A stretch of 55,459 nt of DNA, from positions 1 to 55,459 of IMG/VR virus record IMGVR_UViG_3300047476_000267; one strand, given 5' to 3'. Made by a program: the position numbers and the translations under genes. The first letter of the stretch is position 1, and each line of letters starts with the position of its first letter. Below the pieces are notes generated by a model. It did no database searches, was not told the DNA's origin, and was given only the letters and a program-made list of their open reading frames with translations. Shown in pieces: positions 18,301 to 27,108 of the stretch. This DNA comes from a virus.

Positions 18301-21300
18301 GGCGTATGTTGCATCACAGTTGGCAGATATCAATAAGGACACCACGGTATACGAGCCAACCGCTGGTAACGGCATGCTGTTGATTAATGCAAACCCTAAG
18401 AATGTCATAGCTAATGAACTTAATGGCACTCGCCTTGAGATGCTCAAGCGTGTATTGCCTGGTGCAGAAGTAGTTAACAAAAACGCTCTTAGTTTCGATC
18501 CAACCCTTTCTGATCGTGTTATTGCCAACCCGCCATTTGGTGCTATTGGCGAAGAAGTTACTGTAGCTGGGAATAAGACAAGAGAGATTGACCATGCGAT
18601 TGCTTATAAGGCATTAGGTCGCATGCCAGTTAATGGCAGAGCAGTGCTAATTGTTGGCGGTGTTCTTGGAGATTCAAACGAGAAGAGAGTAGATGGCTAC
18701 CGTTCTGCGCAAAAACGTAACTTCTATTTCAACCTCTACAAAAAATACAACGTAGTTGACCATTTCTCCGTAGCTGGAGATATGTATAAGAAACAGGGAG
18801 CTGCCTACCCTGTCGATGTAATTGTGATTGCTGGCAAAGGTGGCGAATCAATCGACCTACCAGCTGCCAATTTGCCAAAAGTCTATAGCTCGTATGAGCA
18901 ATTAAAGGAGAAGCTAGATGAAGCTAGTCGCATGGTATCCAGAGGGGCTGAGCGCCCCGCCAGAGCTGACATCGGTGAAGCTGCCGTTGGGGAAGGTGAA
19001 CCACAAGCAGTGGGTCGAGGCGCTGTCCGACCGAGTGAGCCAGCTGGCGCAGAGCGAGCCAGACCCGAAAGAGGCGAGCCTACAGGCGTGTCGGCTGCTA
19101 GACCTACCCCTAGAGGACAACCCAGTGGAGCTAGGGCAGAACCTCGTGCAGAACAACCTAAACCTACTGACGTATCTGAACGTGGCAGAGTTGAAGGAAA
19201 ACCCGTTCCAAGAGGTGAAGGAGAGCAACCCGCTGGCAGAAGAGGCGCTGAAGAACGTAGACCTAGCGAGCTGGGTGGAATTAGCGTTGTCTCAGGTGAG
19301 CGAGTCAAGTCTGGACTCGTAGAGCGTAGAGGCGAGGAAGTCGAGACCGAGCAACAGGCAACCTACGAACCTAAATCTCAGGCCACATCCGTTGGTACAT
19401 TAGTGCCACGGGCTATGCGTGACTCCATCGAGCAGTCTCTCCAGAAGGTTGAGAACGAGATGGGTAACCTTGATGAATACGTGGCTGATAACCTAGGCAT
19501 GGATTTGGAGACCTTGCGTGAGGACTTCTCCGCAGAACAAGTTGATGCTTTAGCACTAGCCATCCGTAACGCTGAGGCTGGTAAGGGTTTCATTATTGGC
19601 GACCAGACTGGTATTGGTAAAGGTCGTGTTGTGGCTGCCATGATTAAGTTTGCTATCAAGAACGGCAAGATCCCAATCTTTGTTACTGAGAAGCCAAACC
19701 TTTACTCTGACATGATTCGAGATCTAGACGATATTGGCATGACCAAAGAGTTAGCGCTTGACACAAACAGACCAAAGGTATTTATCACCAATGGTGGTGA
19801 GTCTATCCCCTATCAGCTACTCCGCAAAAAGGGTGACGAGGTAGAGGAAATTAACCTTACCCTGAAAGCTCCCAAGTCAGGCAAAGCGCTTGACGGCATG
19901 ATGGAAGAGATGCGCAACAAGGACAGCATCGGTGATTACAAGGTCATCTTTACTACCTACAGCCAGCTCCAGAACGTCAAGGGCAAGGACACAGAACGCC
20001 AAAAGTTCATTAGTAACTTTGGCATGGATAACTACATGATTTTTGATGAGTCGCACAACGCTGGTGGCGGTGGCGAAACTCAAGCAAGAACCAAGGATCA
20101 AAGAGAAGCAGCCAAGAAAGGCGAGAGTCTTAGCACTGGTCGTGCTGGTTTCGTACGTAATCTAGTACGTAATGCCTTTGGAACATTCTTCTCATCGGCT
20201 ACCTACGCCAAACGCCCAGATGTGATGGACTTGTATTCCAGCACAAACATGATGCTGGCAGTAGATAAGCCAGCGGAGTTAGCAGAAGCGATTAAGCGTG
20301 GCGGTGTGCCGATGCAGCAGATTGTGGCAACCATGCTGACCAAAGATGGTCAATATATTCGCAGAGAGAGAACTTTTGCTGGCGTAGCTTACAACACTGT
20401 AGACACAGCGGTAGACAAACAAACTGCTGAAAACATGGCAACAGCTATGCGTGAGATCCTTTCGTTCTCTCGCTCCAAGGACATTGTCCTTAAGCAGATG
20501 CAGAAACAGTTTGATAAAGAAGCCAAAATGGTTTCTGAGGTCGGTGGTGAAAAAACAACAGTTCAGGGTGCTAACTTTGGATCTGTGATGCACAACCTGA
20601 TTGACCAGATGCTCTTGTCATTGAAGGCAAAGGACTCTGTTAATCATGCTATCAATCGCCTCAAAGCTGGCGAGAAGGTAGTAATGACTGTATCCAATAC
20701 CATGGGCTCGTTCTTACAGAGCTACGCTGAGGACATGGGCATCGAGGTAGGCGGTAAGGTAGATCTCTCGTTTGCTGACCTGTATGTCCGCTATCTGGAT
20801 AAGCAGCTGATGATTACCATCAAATCACCTGATGGCACAAAGAAACAGCGCAAGCTAACACCAGATGAGCTTGGTCCTACATTGATGGCACGCTACAACC
20901 AGATTCGCCAGCAGATCGAGAACTCAGGCTTTGGATCAGCGCCCATCTCGCCTATCGACTATATGCACAATGAGTTGCGTAAGGCTGGATACAAGACCGA
21001 TGAGATTACTGGCAGAACCATTACTCTGAACTACGCTACTGGGGAGCCAATCTTAACTAGCCGTTCAGCCAATATCCGTCAGCGGGTTAATGCAGTGCGT
21101 GGCTTTAACAGCGGTGACACAGACGTCATCATCCTGAACCAAGCTGGATCTACTGGACTATCGTTGCATGCAAGCAACAAGGTCAAAGACCAGCGCAAGC
21201 GTCATATGTTGATCGTTCAGCCAGAGAAGAATATCGACACCCATATGCAGATGCTTGGGCGTGTTCACAGAACAGGTCAGGTAGTCACCCCATCCTACTC

Positions 21301-24300
21301 TCAGATGATGGCTGACATCCCAGCGGAGATGCGCCCAGCTGCGGTATTGCTCAAGAAGATGGCATCTCTGAACGCCAACACTACGGCATCCCGTAAGTCT
21401 GCGGTGACAGCTGAGGGCGTGGTCGACTTTATGAATGACTACGGCGGTCAAGTAGCCCAAGAGTATCTACGGGATAACCCAGAGATTCACGAGGCGCTTG
21501 GCGGTGACAAGATGCTGGCGATTGCTGAGGACACCAACGAAGCCCTAGAAGCCGACATTCGCAGATTCACTGGCTACATTCCTATACTTCCGCTTGCCCA
21601 ACAGGAAGAAGTCTATGCTGACCTGATTGATCGCTACAACGAGTTGCTTGAGCGTGAGAACAGCATGGGCACGAATAAGCTCGAAGCCAAGGCAGTAGAC
21701 CTTGATGCTGAAACTCTGTCGATTGAGCCAATCAGCGAAGACAAAGGCGAGGACTCAATCTTCTCTGCACCAGCGTTTATGGAGCGTGTAGACGTCAAAC
21801 GCACTGTTAAGCCATATAGCAGCCAAGAAGTTAATCAGATGATTACTGAGAATCTTGGCGGTAAGACAAATGGCGTTCTTGCTAGAGAGATGATCTCTGA
21901 GTTTGATGAGCGTGAGACCAAGTTCGCTAGAGAAAGACTGGCAGCGCTCAGAGAGAAAGAGACCGATCAAGTCAAGATCGAGACCCAGCAGTCGCAACAG
22001 CGCTTACTGGCTGACAAGATCCGTTCTGTCTTGCAGAATCTCAAGATTGGCATGCCTGTCACCATCAAAGACAAGAACGGCATGTATGTATTCGGTGTCA
22101 TTACCGATATTAAAAACACCAAGCGCACAGTCAATCCAGCCTCTGGCTCCGACTGGAAGATGACTCTGGCTATTGCCAACGGTGATTCCAGAAGCCTGAC
22201 CCTGAACTTCTCGCAGATCGGCACGAACTACACCCTTGAGGAGTCGACTGAGGTTAACTACCTGAACCCAGAGACCCAGCAAGGCGAGTGGACTAAGATC
22301 ATCGACATCTTTGACAAGGGCGCAACAGTACGGCGTGAGAAGCGCTGGATGATTACTGGCAACATCTTGGCTGGCTTTGCCCAGTATCCAGGACAGATCC
22401 TCAGCTACACCAAGAACGATGGCACTACTGGTCAGGGCATCCTATTGCCCCGCCAGTTCAATTTTGAGGAAGAGAAGAAACGGGCTGATGTCCGTCTCAA
22501 GACCCCAGATGACATGCTCAAGTTCCTTGATGAGCTCAACGGCACGATAGCCAGCGATGACAATATCCTACGCATTACCAAGCGTGGCGATACCTACATG
22601 GTCTCTGTGCCGTCTAACAAGCGTTCTGGTGGCGAATACTTCCTAGATGAGAATCTTAAGTCAATCCTAGGCAAGGACTTCTACAAGCGTGGCTCGGATA
22701 TGATTAACTACACCCGCAGCCCACAAGAGTTCAAAGAAGCCATGGACTACTTGATGAAGGAGAAGGAGCAGTTCTTCAAGGCAATTACCCGCCAAGACGA
22801 AGCTCGTAAGATGTTTGGACCCAAAGAGGTTCAAGACATCGCTGGCGTTACCCAAAAGCGTGTGGATACCCGTAAGGATGAGATCCGTGCCGAGCAGATC
22901 AAAGAACAGGCTCGCCTAAGCCGTGCGATTACCGCCAAGCTCAAGAAGGTTATTGAGGGTAATGTAGACCTCAATATCCAGCGTGATCTGACTTATCTCA
23001 AGAAAGCCAAAGAAGATATGAAGGCAGAGCTGGCTAAGACCAAGCCAGCCCGTGTATCGCCACAGTGGATTCGCACCAGAGCATCGGCAGAGAACGCTGC
23101 TGGCAATCTATCTGATGAGGCATACCAAGTTGTAGAGATGCTGGCTAATCGTTTCCCAGGAGTTCTGGATGGACTGAGACTATCTGTCCGCACAACCAAG
23201 GGCGAGGCCACTGGTAACTTTAATCCCATGAATCGGTTGATTACTGTATTCAAGGAAGGCGCTACCCAAGACCGCACCATGCGCCATGAGATTGCTCATT
23301 CGTTAGAGCAGATGATGACCCCAGAGGCTCAGATGGCTGTGGTCGAGGCATGGGGTAATGCTCTATCTAAAGCGATTGAGGACAACACCGACAAGGTATC
23401 TCAGGACTATTTCAATGCCGTGCTGGATTACATCAACAATCCAACCGCTGAGACCCAGAAGAAGGCTACTGATCTGATGCCAGATTACAGCTTCTACCAG
23501 TATCTCAACCCATCGGAATATTGGGCAGTCAACGCTGAGCCATTAATGAAGGCATCGCTAGGCAGCGCATGGCAGCGCTTTACCAAGGCAGTCAGCAAGA
23601 TCCTAGAGGCTATCAAGTCTGTGATTGGCTTAAACAACAAGTATGCTGTGCATCGTGAGTTTGACCGCATCATGTCTGGCAAGCAAGACCGCATGACCCG
23701 TAAGATGTTGGTCGAGTACGTAACCGACAACGCCGATGCCTTGAAGTTCCTCAATAACGTAGAGGACTTTGATAAGCGCTTTGAGGAAGATGGACTAAAC
23801 CACACCCCAGTCAAGCCAAGCCGTAACGTTAAAGACATGCTGCTCGGTGGATTCCGTGGTGCAAAACAGATCTACAACGACACTCTAAACTCGCCTCTCA
23901 TGGCAGCTCAGGCGATGGGTGGCAAGATTGCCCGTGCCGTAACTTATGCCCGTAATAAGAACATCTGGTTTGGTGCTGGTTTGGAGATGGCTGATCTGGC
24001 GATGCAGAAAGCCAAAGGATTAGATGGTTTACTGCGTGATGGAGAGATGCGTGCTGTTGCCTCGATTGCAGTCACCAACGCCTTGCATGCTGGTCACGTA
24101 GCCTCTGAGGTCATTATCCGTGGCGCACTGGCGTTTAACGAGAAGACCCAGATGTTCCAAGCCATTAGACGCCCATTCTCGATGGCTAACGTATTGCTGG
24201 CTAAGCATGACTTGATTGAGCGTGTAGGCTTGCAACGGGCTACTGACATGGTCAACACCTTCTTTGAAGCCAAGCGTTCTAAGAGCATCATGGATGAGTT

Positions 24301-26566
24301 CAAGGCTCGTGAACAGGAGCTGAATGATCTAAACGCTGAGATGCGTGATCCAAGGACTATGCCACAGCGTCAAGCCGCCTTGCTCGATGAGATCCTACAA
24401 GCCGAGAAGGGCTTGCGGATGATTAACATCGCCAAGAAGAAGGTGCGCTTTACCGAAGACCAGATCGACTTCTACGGCAACCTTGAGAAAGACAACAAAG
24501 AGTTGCGCACCATGCTCGATAACTGGACTAAGGTCAACGACAACATGATCGACATGATGTTGTTTAGCAAGATCATTAGCAAGAAGCGTGCAGAGCAGCT
24601 CAAGAAAATCAAGGACTATGTGCCCTGGTATCGCATCAAGGATGACATGGAAGACGTGCATACCGACTCCAAGCTGGGTGGTGTTAAGCGCCTAACCAAT
24701 GTCGGCAAAGAGAAACGCTTTGAGGATACGGTAGTCGTTCAGGACATTGACGATATCGTGGATAACATGCTCCACAACGTAGGCATGATTACTCGTAACT
24801 CCATGCGTAACTACGCCGCCAACCGTGTAGCTCAGGAGTATGCAACCCGCAACAGCCGTGGTCAGATCCGTGTATTCCCAGAAGAGGGTCGCACGCCAGA
24901 TGGCGCAGTACGTACCAACATCCTCGTCAATGGTCGCAGAATCATTGTTGAGATCAAAGATCCGCTAATCGCTGAGGCAGTGTTGGGCATGGAGAACATC
25001 AACATGCCAGCTTTAGAGATGCTCAGCATGCTGGCTAACGGCTTGCGTAGGGGTGTTACCACATGGCCTACCTTCCAGATTCGCCAGTTGTTTATGGATG
25101 CGCCAACCGCAGCCTTGGTCACTGGGTTGAAAGACCCAACCAAAGTCTGGGCTGGCACGTTCCGTGGCTTTATCAAGGCTCTCCAATCGGATGATCCTGT
25201 GGTCGATATGCTCAAGTCCTACGGTATTGGTGGCTATCAGTCTTACACCAGAACCCCAGAGATCGAATACAAGAAGCAGATCGGCTTATTGGAAAAGAAC
25301 AAGTTTGATTCTCTGATGGCTTTCTTGGATAAGGTTGGTGACTCCTCAGACTACGCTCAGCGTATCTCGATCTACAACCGCACCCTGAAAGAGACTGGCG
25401 ATGAGATGCTGGCGATTATGAACGCCAACAATGTGATCGACTTCCTTAAGCGTGGTAGCGCAAGGCACGCCCAGTTCTTGACCAAGACTGTATCGTTTAT
25501 GAACGCCTACGCCCAGCAGCTTGATGTCCTGGTGATGGCTCTTATGGGTAAGCGTATGCTCGGCAAGTCTCGTCAGGCAGCCTTAGCGCAGTTGGCTAAG
25601 ACCGCAGCGACCTTTGGAACTTATGTATTGCTGTATAGCTGGATGGTTGGTGACGATGACGAATACCAGCAGTTGGATGACCAGACCAAAGTCCGCAACA
25701 TCTTTTTATCGAAGAACTGGACTGGCTTGGATCAGAACATCCTACTGCCAATGCACACCTCTGCCAGCTTTATGTTCAAGTCCATCCCTGAGTTGACCTA
25801 TAACTACATCGTCAATAAAGGTACGGACAATGAGATGGATGCCAAGCGCCTACGCACCGCCCTGTCTGAGGCTGCGATGGATTCCTTGCTTGGTCCAAAC
25901 CCAGTGCCTACTGGTGTCAAGCCAGCCATTGAGATCATCCTCAACAAGAACTTCTTTACGGGCAGCACAGTCGTACCCCGTGGCATGGAAGACTTGGATG
26001 CAGCCGAGCAATACACTGCTACGACATCCGAGTTCGGTAAGGTTCTCAGTGCCTTGACTGGATTGCCGTTCACAGACAAGCGGGTATTAAACCCAATCGA
26101 GGCAGATCACTTGGTTCGGGGTATGTTTGGAACCACAGGATCCGCAGTCCAGTGGCTATCTAACCTATTCTCAGAAGACCGCCCAGCACCACGGGCTAAG
26201 GACAATCCACTGTATGGCTCATTCATTACGGCTGATGTACCCCGTGGTCGTGAGGATCTGTTCTATGACTTCAAGGGCATCGTAGATAACCGCTACGAAA
26301 CCTTTATGAAGCTCTTGGAGCGTGGCAAGGATAAACAGGCTGATGAGTACTACGACAAGTACAGCGACCTGATTGCCTCCCGTGATTACGTAGTGGGCAT
26401 GGAAGCTGCGCTACGGGATATCAACCGCCAGATTAGAAACATTGGTGAGATCAAGGACAAGGACTTCACGCCTGAGCAGCGCAGACAGGAGATCACGGAC
26501 TTACAGCGCCAGAAGAACGATATCTTGGATGGCATTATCCAGATGCGTTTAGACGCTGGACTGTAA
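15320..26566 (+). CDS. Giant polyvalent protein: methyltransferase + strawberry-notch-like helicase + HExxH module (DarB-like)
   Basis: 3748 residues without interruption. In order: twin NPFAKY elements near the N terminus; a helical region; a Pro/Ala/Glu-rich linker (about 410-660); an N6-adenine-type methyltransferase with VYEPTAGNG (1010-1018) and NPPFG (1070-1074); an Arg/Gly/Glu-rich linker (about 1200-1345); a superfamily 2 helicase resembling strawberry notch/DarB with DQTGIGKG (1428-1435), DESH (1576-1579), SSAT (1625-1628), GSTGLSL (from 1943) and GRVHRTGQ (1980-1987); HEIAH (2656-2660), a metallopeptidase-like zinc site; then about 1000 helical residues with a hydrophobic stretch near 3430-3444, like large polyvalent-associated C-terminal domains. 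By analogy with P1 DarB it may travel in the virion, enter the host and protect phage DNA or remodel host DNA or protein. Its place after the virion genes fits; enzyme activities are inferred from motifs. Confidence 0.82.
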   Translation: MATKPENVNPFAKYVEQSGEEAPPENPFAKYLQPEEPSQLLDPAKMIAAGAIGPTAAIPLGLESSVRNIPRQVVEQQAVTPVEKVGPLTFAEELVRKGPAQLLVNTARAFIKNATGESFEKQQERQKQDEIAVDRAISNLPRVPGLSQLAEAGEKVSGKLRESVSTAGKQAIADSQIEGNLLEAIQNQNIDNLSFGKNPSFMGYALQGSQVLGSLAPIIGTAIMTKGSSKAVGTVGFGMGAGEAVQDAQQYISKLSDEELMANSPYFKKMVEDGVNPAEARKVVTDKAAEYAAQLQGSVSAFGSVITGKLITGQFDKLMTGPVKNRLGRIALGTTAGAAEEGTQEFLEGIAKDLGINKSVIKEIGEESFANFVLGAIGGAGPGAYRGAVAKTKEEAEAAAKKPTREQVDAQMRLALGEEGVPPAVPPAAVTPPITPAPTPAEPAAEPALEEEIVQPTPRAVAPTPMLLQTAGLPPQVADQVQNLESQFQLIEQRKLDPNLTNEEAEIFQERQNLIQQQIAQLIQAPAPEIQAPAIAEAPPIDEELLADIQERGEPIESRMDAEQRLSNGEQIYAFPEQDEGRPTPITSVDQLAAYTPDQMMALPSVAPVAEEVVREPEVAAPPVEEAAPTEAPALTQAEINQQRQAERRAAAEAGTKPLPEEPEAMLKRQKGYEEARAKYAADMDPMFVYKALELADRDLEMREEALPELRKMEEMGLIKIKKGKRKSFYLGQGAKEAGLTNELSFSGYQDVVNYLSAKPKTIVELPKKEEAPAIKVTPNKIFTEDAATKARNRLRSKLNQLNSGIDPEFLIDGVTLSGYHIEKGARTFAAYAKAMIADLGDKVRPYLKSWYMAVKFDPRSAEFSKEMDDEATVDKYKDEETTSIADPDVKFKVAEDISKYFLADGSFKDIVEARKFISNITKQKIEPGTAEAKEADEAIEVGVVLAARKIAARNKPADQIYDDLVDLYNRQPNLSVRSSTSIKEQAYSTPAPLAYVASQLADINKDTTVYEPTAGNGMLLINANPKNVIANELNGTRLEMLKRVLPGAEVVNKNALSFDPTLSDRVIANPPFGAIGEEVTVAGNKTREIDHAIAYKALGRMPVNGRAVLIVGGVLGDSNEKRVDGYRSAQKRNFYFNLYKKYNVVDHFSVAGDMYKKQGAAYPVDVIVIAGKGGESIDLPAANLPKVYSSYEQLKEKLDEASRMVSRGAERPARADIGEAAVGEGEPQAVGRGAVRPSEPAGAERARPERGEPTGVSAARPTPRGQPSGARAEPRAEQPKPTDVSERGRVEGKPVPRGEGEQPAGRRGAEERRPSELGGISVVSGERVKSGLVERRGEEVETEQQATYEPKSQATSVGTLVPRAMRDSIEQSLQKVENEMGNLDEYVADNLGMDLETLREDFSAEQVDALALAIRNAEAGKGFIIGDQTGIGKGRVVAAMIKFAIKNGKIPIFVTEKPNLYSDMIRDLDDIGMTKELALDTNRPKVFITNGGESIPYQLLRKKGDEVEEINLTLKAPKSGKALDGMMEEMRNKDSIGDYKVIFTTYSQLQNVKGKDTERQKFISNFGMDNYMIFDESHNAGGGGETQARTKDQREAAKKGESLSTGRAGFVRNLVRNAFGTFFSSATYAKRPDVMDLYSSTNMMLAVDKPAELAEAIKRGGVPMQQIVATMLTKDGQYIRRERTFAGVAYNTVDTAVDKQTAENMATAMREILSFSRSKDIVLKQMQKQFDKEAKMVSEVGGEKTTVQGANFGSVMHNLIDQMLLSLKAKDSVNHAINRLKAGEKVVMTVSNTMGSFLQSYAEDMGIEVGGKVDLSFADLYVRYLDKQLMITIKSPDGTKKQRKLTPDELGPTLMARYNQIRQQIENSGFGSAPISPIDYMHNELRKAGYKTDEITGRTITLNYATGEPILTSRSANIRQRVNAVRGFNSGDTDVIILNQAGSTGLSLHASNKVKDQRKRHMLIVQPEKNIDTHMQMLGRVHRTGQVVTPSYSQMMADIPAEMRPAAVLLKKMASLNANTTASRKSAVTAEGVVDFMNDYGGQVAQEYLRDNPEIHEALGGDKMLAIAEDTNEALEADIRRFTGYIPILPLAQQEEVYADLIDRYNELLERENSMGTNKLEAKAVDLDAETLSIEPISEDKGEDSIFSAPAFMERVDVKRTVKPYSSQEVNQMITENLGGKTNGVLAREMISEFDERETKFARERLAALREKETDQVKIETQQSQQRLLADKIRSVLQNLKIGMPVTIKDKNGMYVFGVITDIKNTKRTVNPASGSDWKMTLAIANGDSRSLTLNFSQIGTNYTLEESTEVNYLNPETQQGEWTKIIDIFDKGATVRREKRWMITGNILAGFAQYPGQILSYTKNDGTTGQGILLPRQFNFEEEKKRADVRLKTPDDMLKFLDELNGTIASDDNILRITKRGDTYMVSVPSNKRSGGEYFLDENLKSILGKDFYKRGSDMINYTRSPQEFKEAMDYLMKEKEQFFKAITRQDEARKMFGPKEVQDIAGVTQKRVDTRKDEIRAEQIKEQARLSRAITAKLKKVIEGNVDLNIQRDLTYLKKAKEDMKAELAKTKPARVSPQWIRTRASAENAAGNLSDEAYQVVEMLANRFPGVLDGLRLSVRTTKGEATGNFNPMNRLITVFKEGATQDRTMRHEIAHSLEQMMTPEAQMAVVEAWGNALSKAIEDNTDKVSQDYFNAVLDYINNPTAETQKKATDLMPDYSFYQYLNPSEYWAVNAEPLMKASLGSAWQRFTKAVSKILEAIKSVIGLNNKYAVHREFDRIMSGKQDRMTRKMLVEYVTDNADALKFLNNVEDFDKRFEEDGLNHTPVKPSRNVKDMLLGGFRGAKQIYNDTLNSPLMAAQAMGGKIARAVTYARNKNIWFGAGLEMADLAMQKAKGLDGLLRDGEMRAVASIAVTNALHAGHVASEVIIRGALAFNEKTQMFQAIRRPFSMANVLLAKHDLIERVGLQRATDMVNTFFEAKRSKSIMDEFKAREQELNDLNAEMRDPRTMPQRQAALLDEILQAEKGLRMINIAKKKVRFTEDQIDFYGNLEKDNKELRTMLDNWTKVNDNMIDMMLFSKIISKKRAEQLKKIKDYVPWYRIKDDMEDVHTDSKLGGVKRLTNVGKEKRFEDTVVVQDIDDIVDNMLHNVGMITRNSMRNYAANRVAQEYATRNSRGQIRVFPEEGRTPDGAVRTNILVNGRRIIVEIKDPLIAEAVLGMENINMPALEMLSMLANGLRRGVTTWPTFQIRQLFMDAPTAALVTGLKDPTKVWAGTFRGFIKALQSDDPVVDMLKSYGIGGYQSYTRTPEIEYKKQIGLLEKNKFDSLMAFLDKVGDSSDYAQRISIYNRTLKETGDEMLAIMNANNVIDFLKRGSARHAQFLTKTVSFMNAYAQQLDVLVMALMGKRMLGKSRQAALAQLAKTAATFGTYVLLYSWMVGDDDEYQQLDDQTKVRNIFLSKNWTGLDQNILLPMHTSASFMFKSIPELTYNYIVNKGTDNEMDAKRLRTALSEAAMDSLLGPNPVPTGVKPAIEIILNKNFFTGSTVVPRGMEDLDAAEQYTATTSEFGKVLSALTGLPFTDKRVLNPIEADHLVRGMFGTTGSAVQWLSNLFSEDRPAPRAKDNPLYGSFITADVPRGREDLFYDFKGIVDNRYETFMKLLERGKDKQADEYYDKYSDLIASRDYVVGMEAALRDINRQIRNIGEIKDKDFTPEQRRQEITDLQRQKNDILDGIIQMRLDAGL
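18918..19322 (+). CDS. Overprinted gene nested in the giant gene (+1 frame)
   Basis: A 134-residue frame lies wholly inside the giant gene, shifted +1. AAAGGAG at 18904-18910 sits seven bases before its ATG, an ideal ribosome site that the host frame does not need. The product, starting MKLVAWYPEGLSAPPELTSV, has ordinary balanced composition with helical, Leu- and Glu-rich segments (SDRVSQLAQ, LNVAELKENPFQEVKESNPL) and many CTG, GAG, AAC and GTG codons. Over exactly this stretch the giant protein is low-complexity (Arg, Gly, Glu, Ala, Pro), as expected when a linker frame is constrained by a second protein. No homology is recognised, and no signal peptide or membrane helix is seen. Composition and the ribosome site are direct; translation is inferred. 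Confidence 0.6.
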   Translation: MKLVAWYPEGLSAPPELTSVKLPLGKVNHKQWVEALSDRVSQLAQSEPDPKEASLQACRLLDLPLEDNPVELGQNLVQNNLNLLTYLNVAELKENPFQEVKESNPLAEEALKNVDLASWVELALSQVSESSLDS

Positions 26567-26596
26567 AAAAAGGGGGGTGTTCTAAGCCCCCCAAAA
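26565..26596 (-). terminator. Intrinsic terminator for leftward transcription
   Basis: A G6/C6 stem (26572-26577 with 26587-26592, 9-base loop) is followed on the minus strand by seven T (A-run 26565-26571 on the plus strand, which partly overlaps the stop of the giant gene). The T-run is on the side that ends transcription of the leftward rusA gene; on the plus strand no T-run follows, so it would stop rightward transcription of the giant gene poorly. Confidence 0.85.
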
Positions 26597-26630
26597 CGTG
26601 AAGAAGCCACATTGCTGCGGCATCTTCATT

Positions 26631-26978
26631 TTAAATCGGGATGATGATAATTGTGCATGCTCCACCCTTCACCACGTCACGCCTGGTGATATGAAGCTCA
26701 TCAATCTGGGAGTCGTTTTCGTAACAGCCAGCATGCTCACAGGCATCTAGCAAAGACTTCAATACGTTGTCCACGTCACGCTTTCTCCTATCGGGTGGGA
26801 ATAGGGCTATATGGACAGCCAATCGCCCTTCCAAGGCGCTAAAACCAGCCTCATTGACCGCATCCATGACTTGAGCACGGAACTCTTTGCCCTTCTTGCC
26901 AATGAAGCGATGGTTGCCAGCCTGACCCCAGTAGTGGTTCACGCTTGGTGGATAAGGTAACTCAAGTTGTATGTGCAT
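26631..26978 (-). CDS. rusA: RusA-type Holliday junction resolvase
   Basis: 115 residues. PPSVNHYW opens the RusA fold, and FPPDRRKRDVDNVLKSLLDA holds the two catalytic Asp residues (68 and 70), with Asp89 in ENDSQIDE; the spacing matches the D70/D72/D91 set known for E. coli RusA. It resolves four-way DNA junctions made by recombination and replication. Leftward and convergent with the giant gene, it ends at a strong terminator. An 11-bp-arm palindrome lies 18 bases before its ATG and may control it. It complements the ERF and nuclease genes of the operon on the other side. Confidence 0.88.
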   Translation of the reverse strand: MHIQLELPYPPSVNHYWGQAGNHRFIGKKGKEFRAQVMDAVNEAGFSALEGRLAVHIALFPPDRRKRDVDNVLKSLLDACEHAGCYENDSQIDELHITRRDVVKGGACTIIIIPI

Positions 26979-26995
26979 TTAGGTACTTTCCCTTA

Positions 26996-27020
26996 GTCAC
27001 CTGTTCAGTGAACAGGTGAG
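26996..27020. promoter_or_regulatory. LexA-box-like palindrome 1, probable operator
   Basis: Arms TCACCTGTTCA and TGAACAGGTGA are perfect 11-base inverted repeats around a single G. The core is CTGT-N7-ACAG. CCCTTAGTCAC and the left arm recur with one change at 48625-48642. It lies between the rusA start and the rightward early promoter, so a bound protein could affect either. Confidence 0.7.
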
Positions 27021-27040
27021 AATATAGTAGGTGAATTAAT

Positions 27041-27055
27041 ATAGGTATGACCTAT
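27041..27055. promoter_or_regulatory. Short inverted repeat next to the early promoter
   Basis: ATAGGT-atg-ACCTAT, perfect 6-base arms, touching the first base of the TTGACA box. Could be a second operator site. Short enough to be chance. Confidence 0.35.
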
Positions 27056-27083
27056 TGACATAGGATAAACTATAAGCCACAAT
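27055..27083 (+). promoter_or_regulatory. Early rightward promoter
   Basis: A perfect TTGACA (27055-27060), 17 bases, then CACAAT (27078-27083). Start expected near 27090, giving a short leader with AGGAGA before the ATG at 27113. It would drive the long overlapping operon that ends at 36504. The -10 is only fair (4 of 6). Confidence 0.55.
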
Positions 27084-27095
27084 CAAGTCTAGTGT

Positions 27096-27108
27096 AATTG
27101 CTAGGAGA
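27096..27108 (+). promoter_or_regulatory. Leader element with Shine-Dalgarno (AATTGCTAGGAGA)
   Basis: TGCTAGGAGA at 27099-27108 is shared with the leftward operon leaders (CTGCTAGGAGA) and with 36747-36756. It includes the AGGAG that places the start of the first early gene at ATG 27113, four bases after its GAGA. Confidence 0.6.

Noticed and set aside
18883-19308. Long open frames on the minus strand opposite the overprinted gene (141 and 104 codons)
   Set aside because: They have Ser/Pro/Leu-rich shadow composition and no ribosome site; open antisense frames are expected opposite GC-rich low-complexity codons.
21903-22163. 86-codon alternative frame inside the giant gene
   Set aside because: Arg/Ser-rich shadow without ribosome site, while the outer frame here is ordinary helicase-region sequence.
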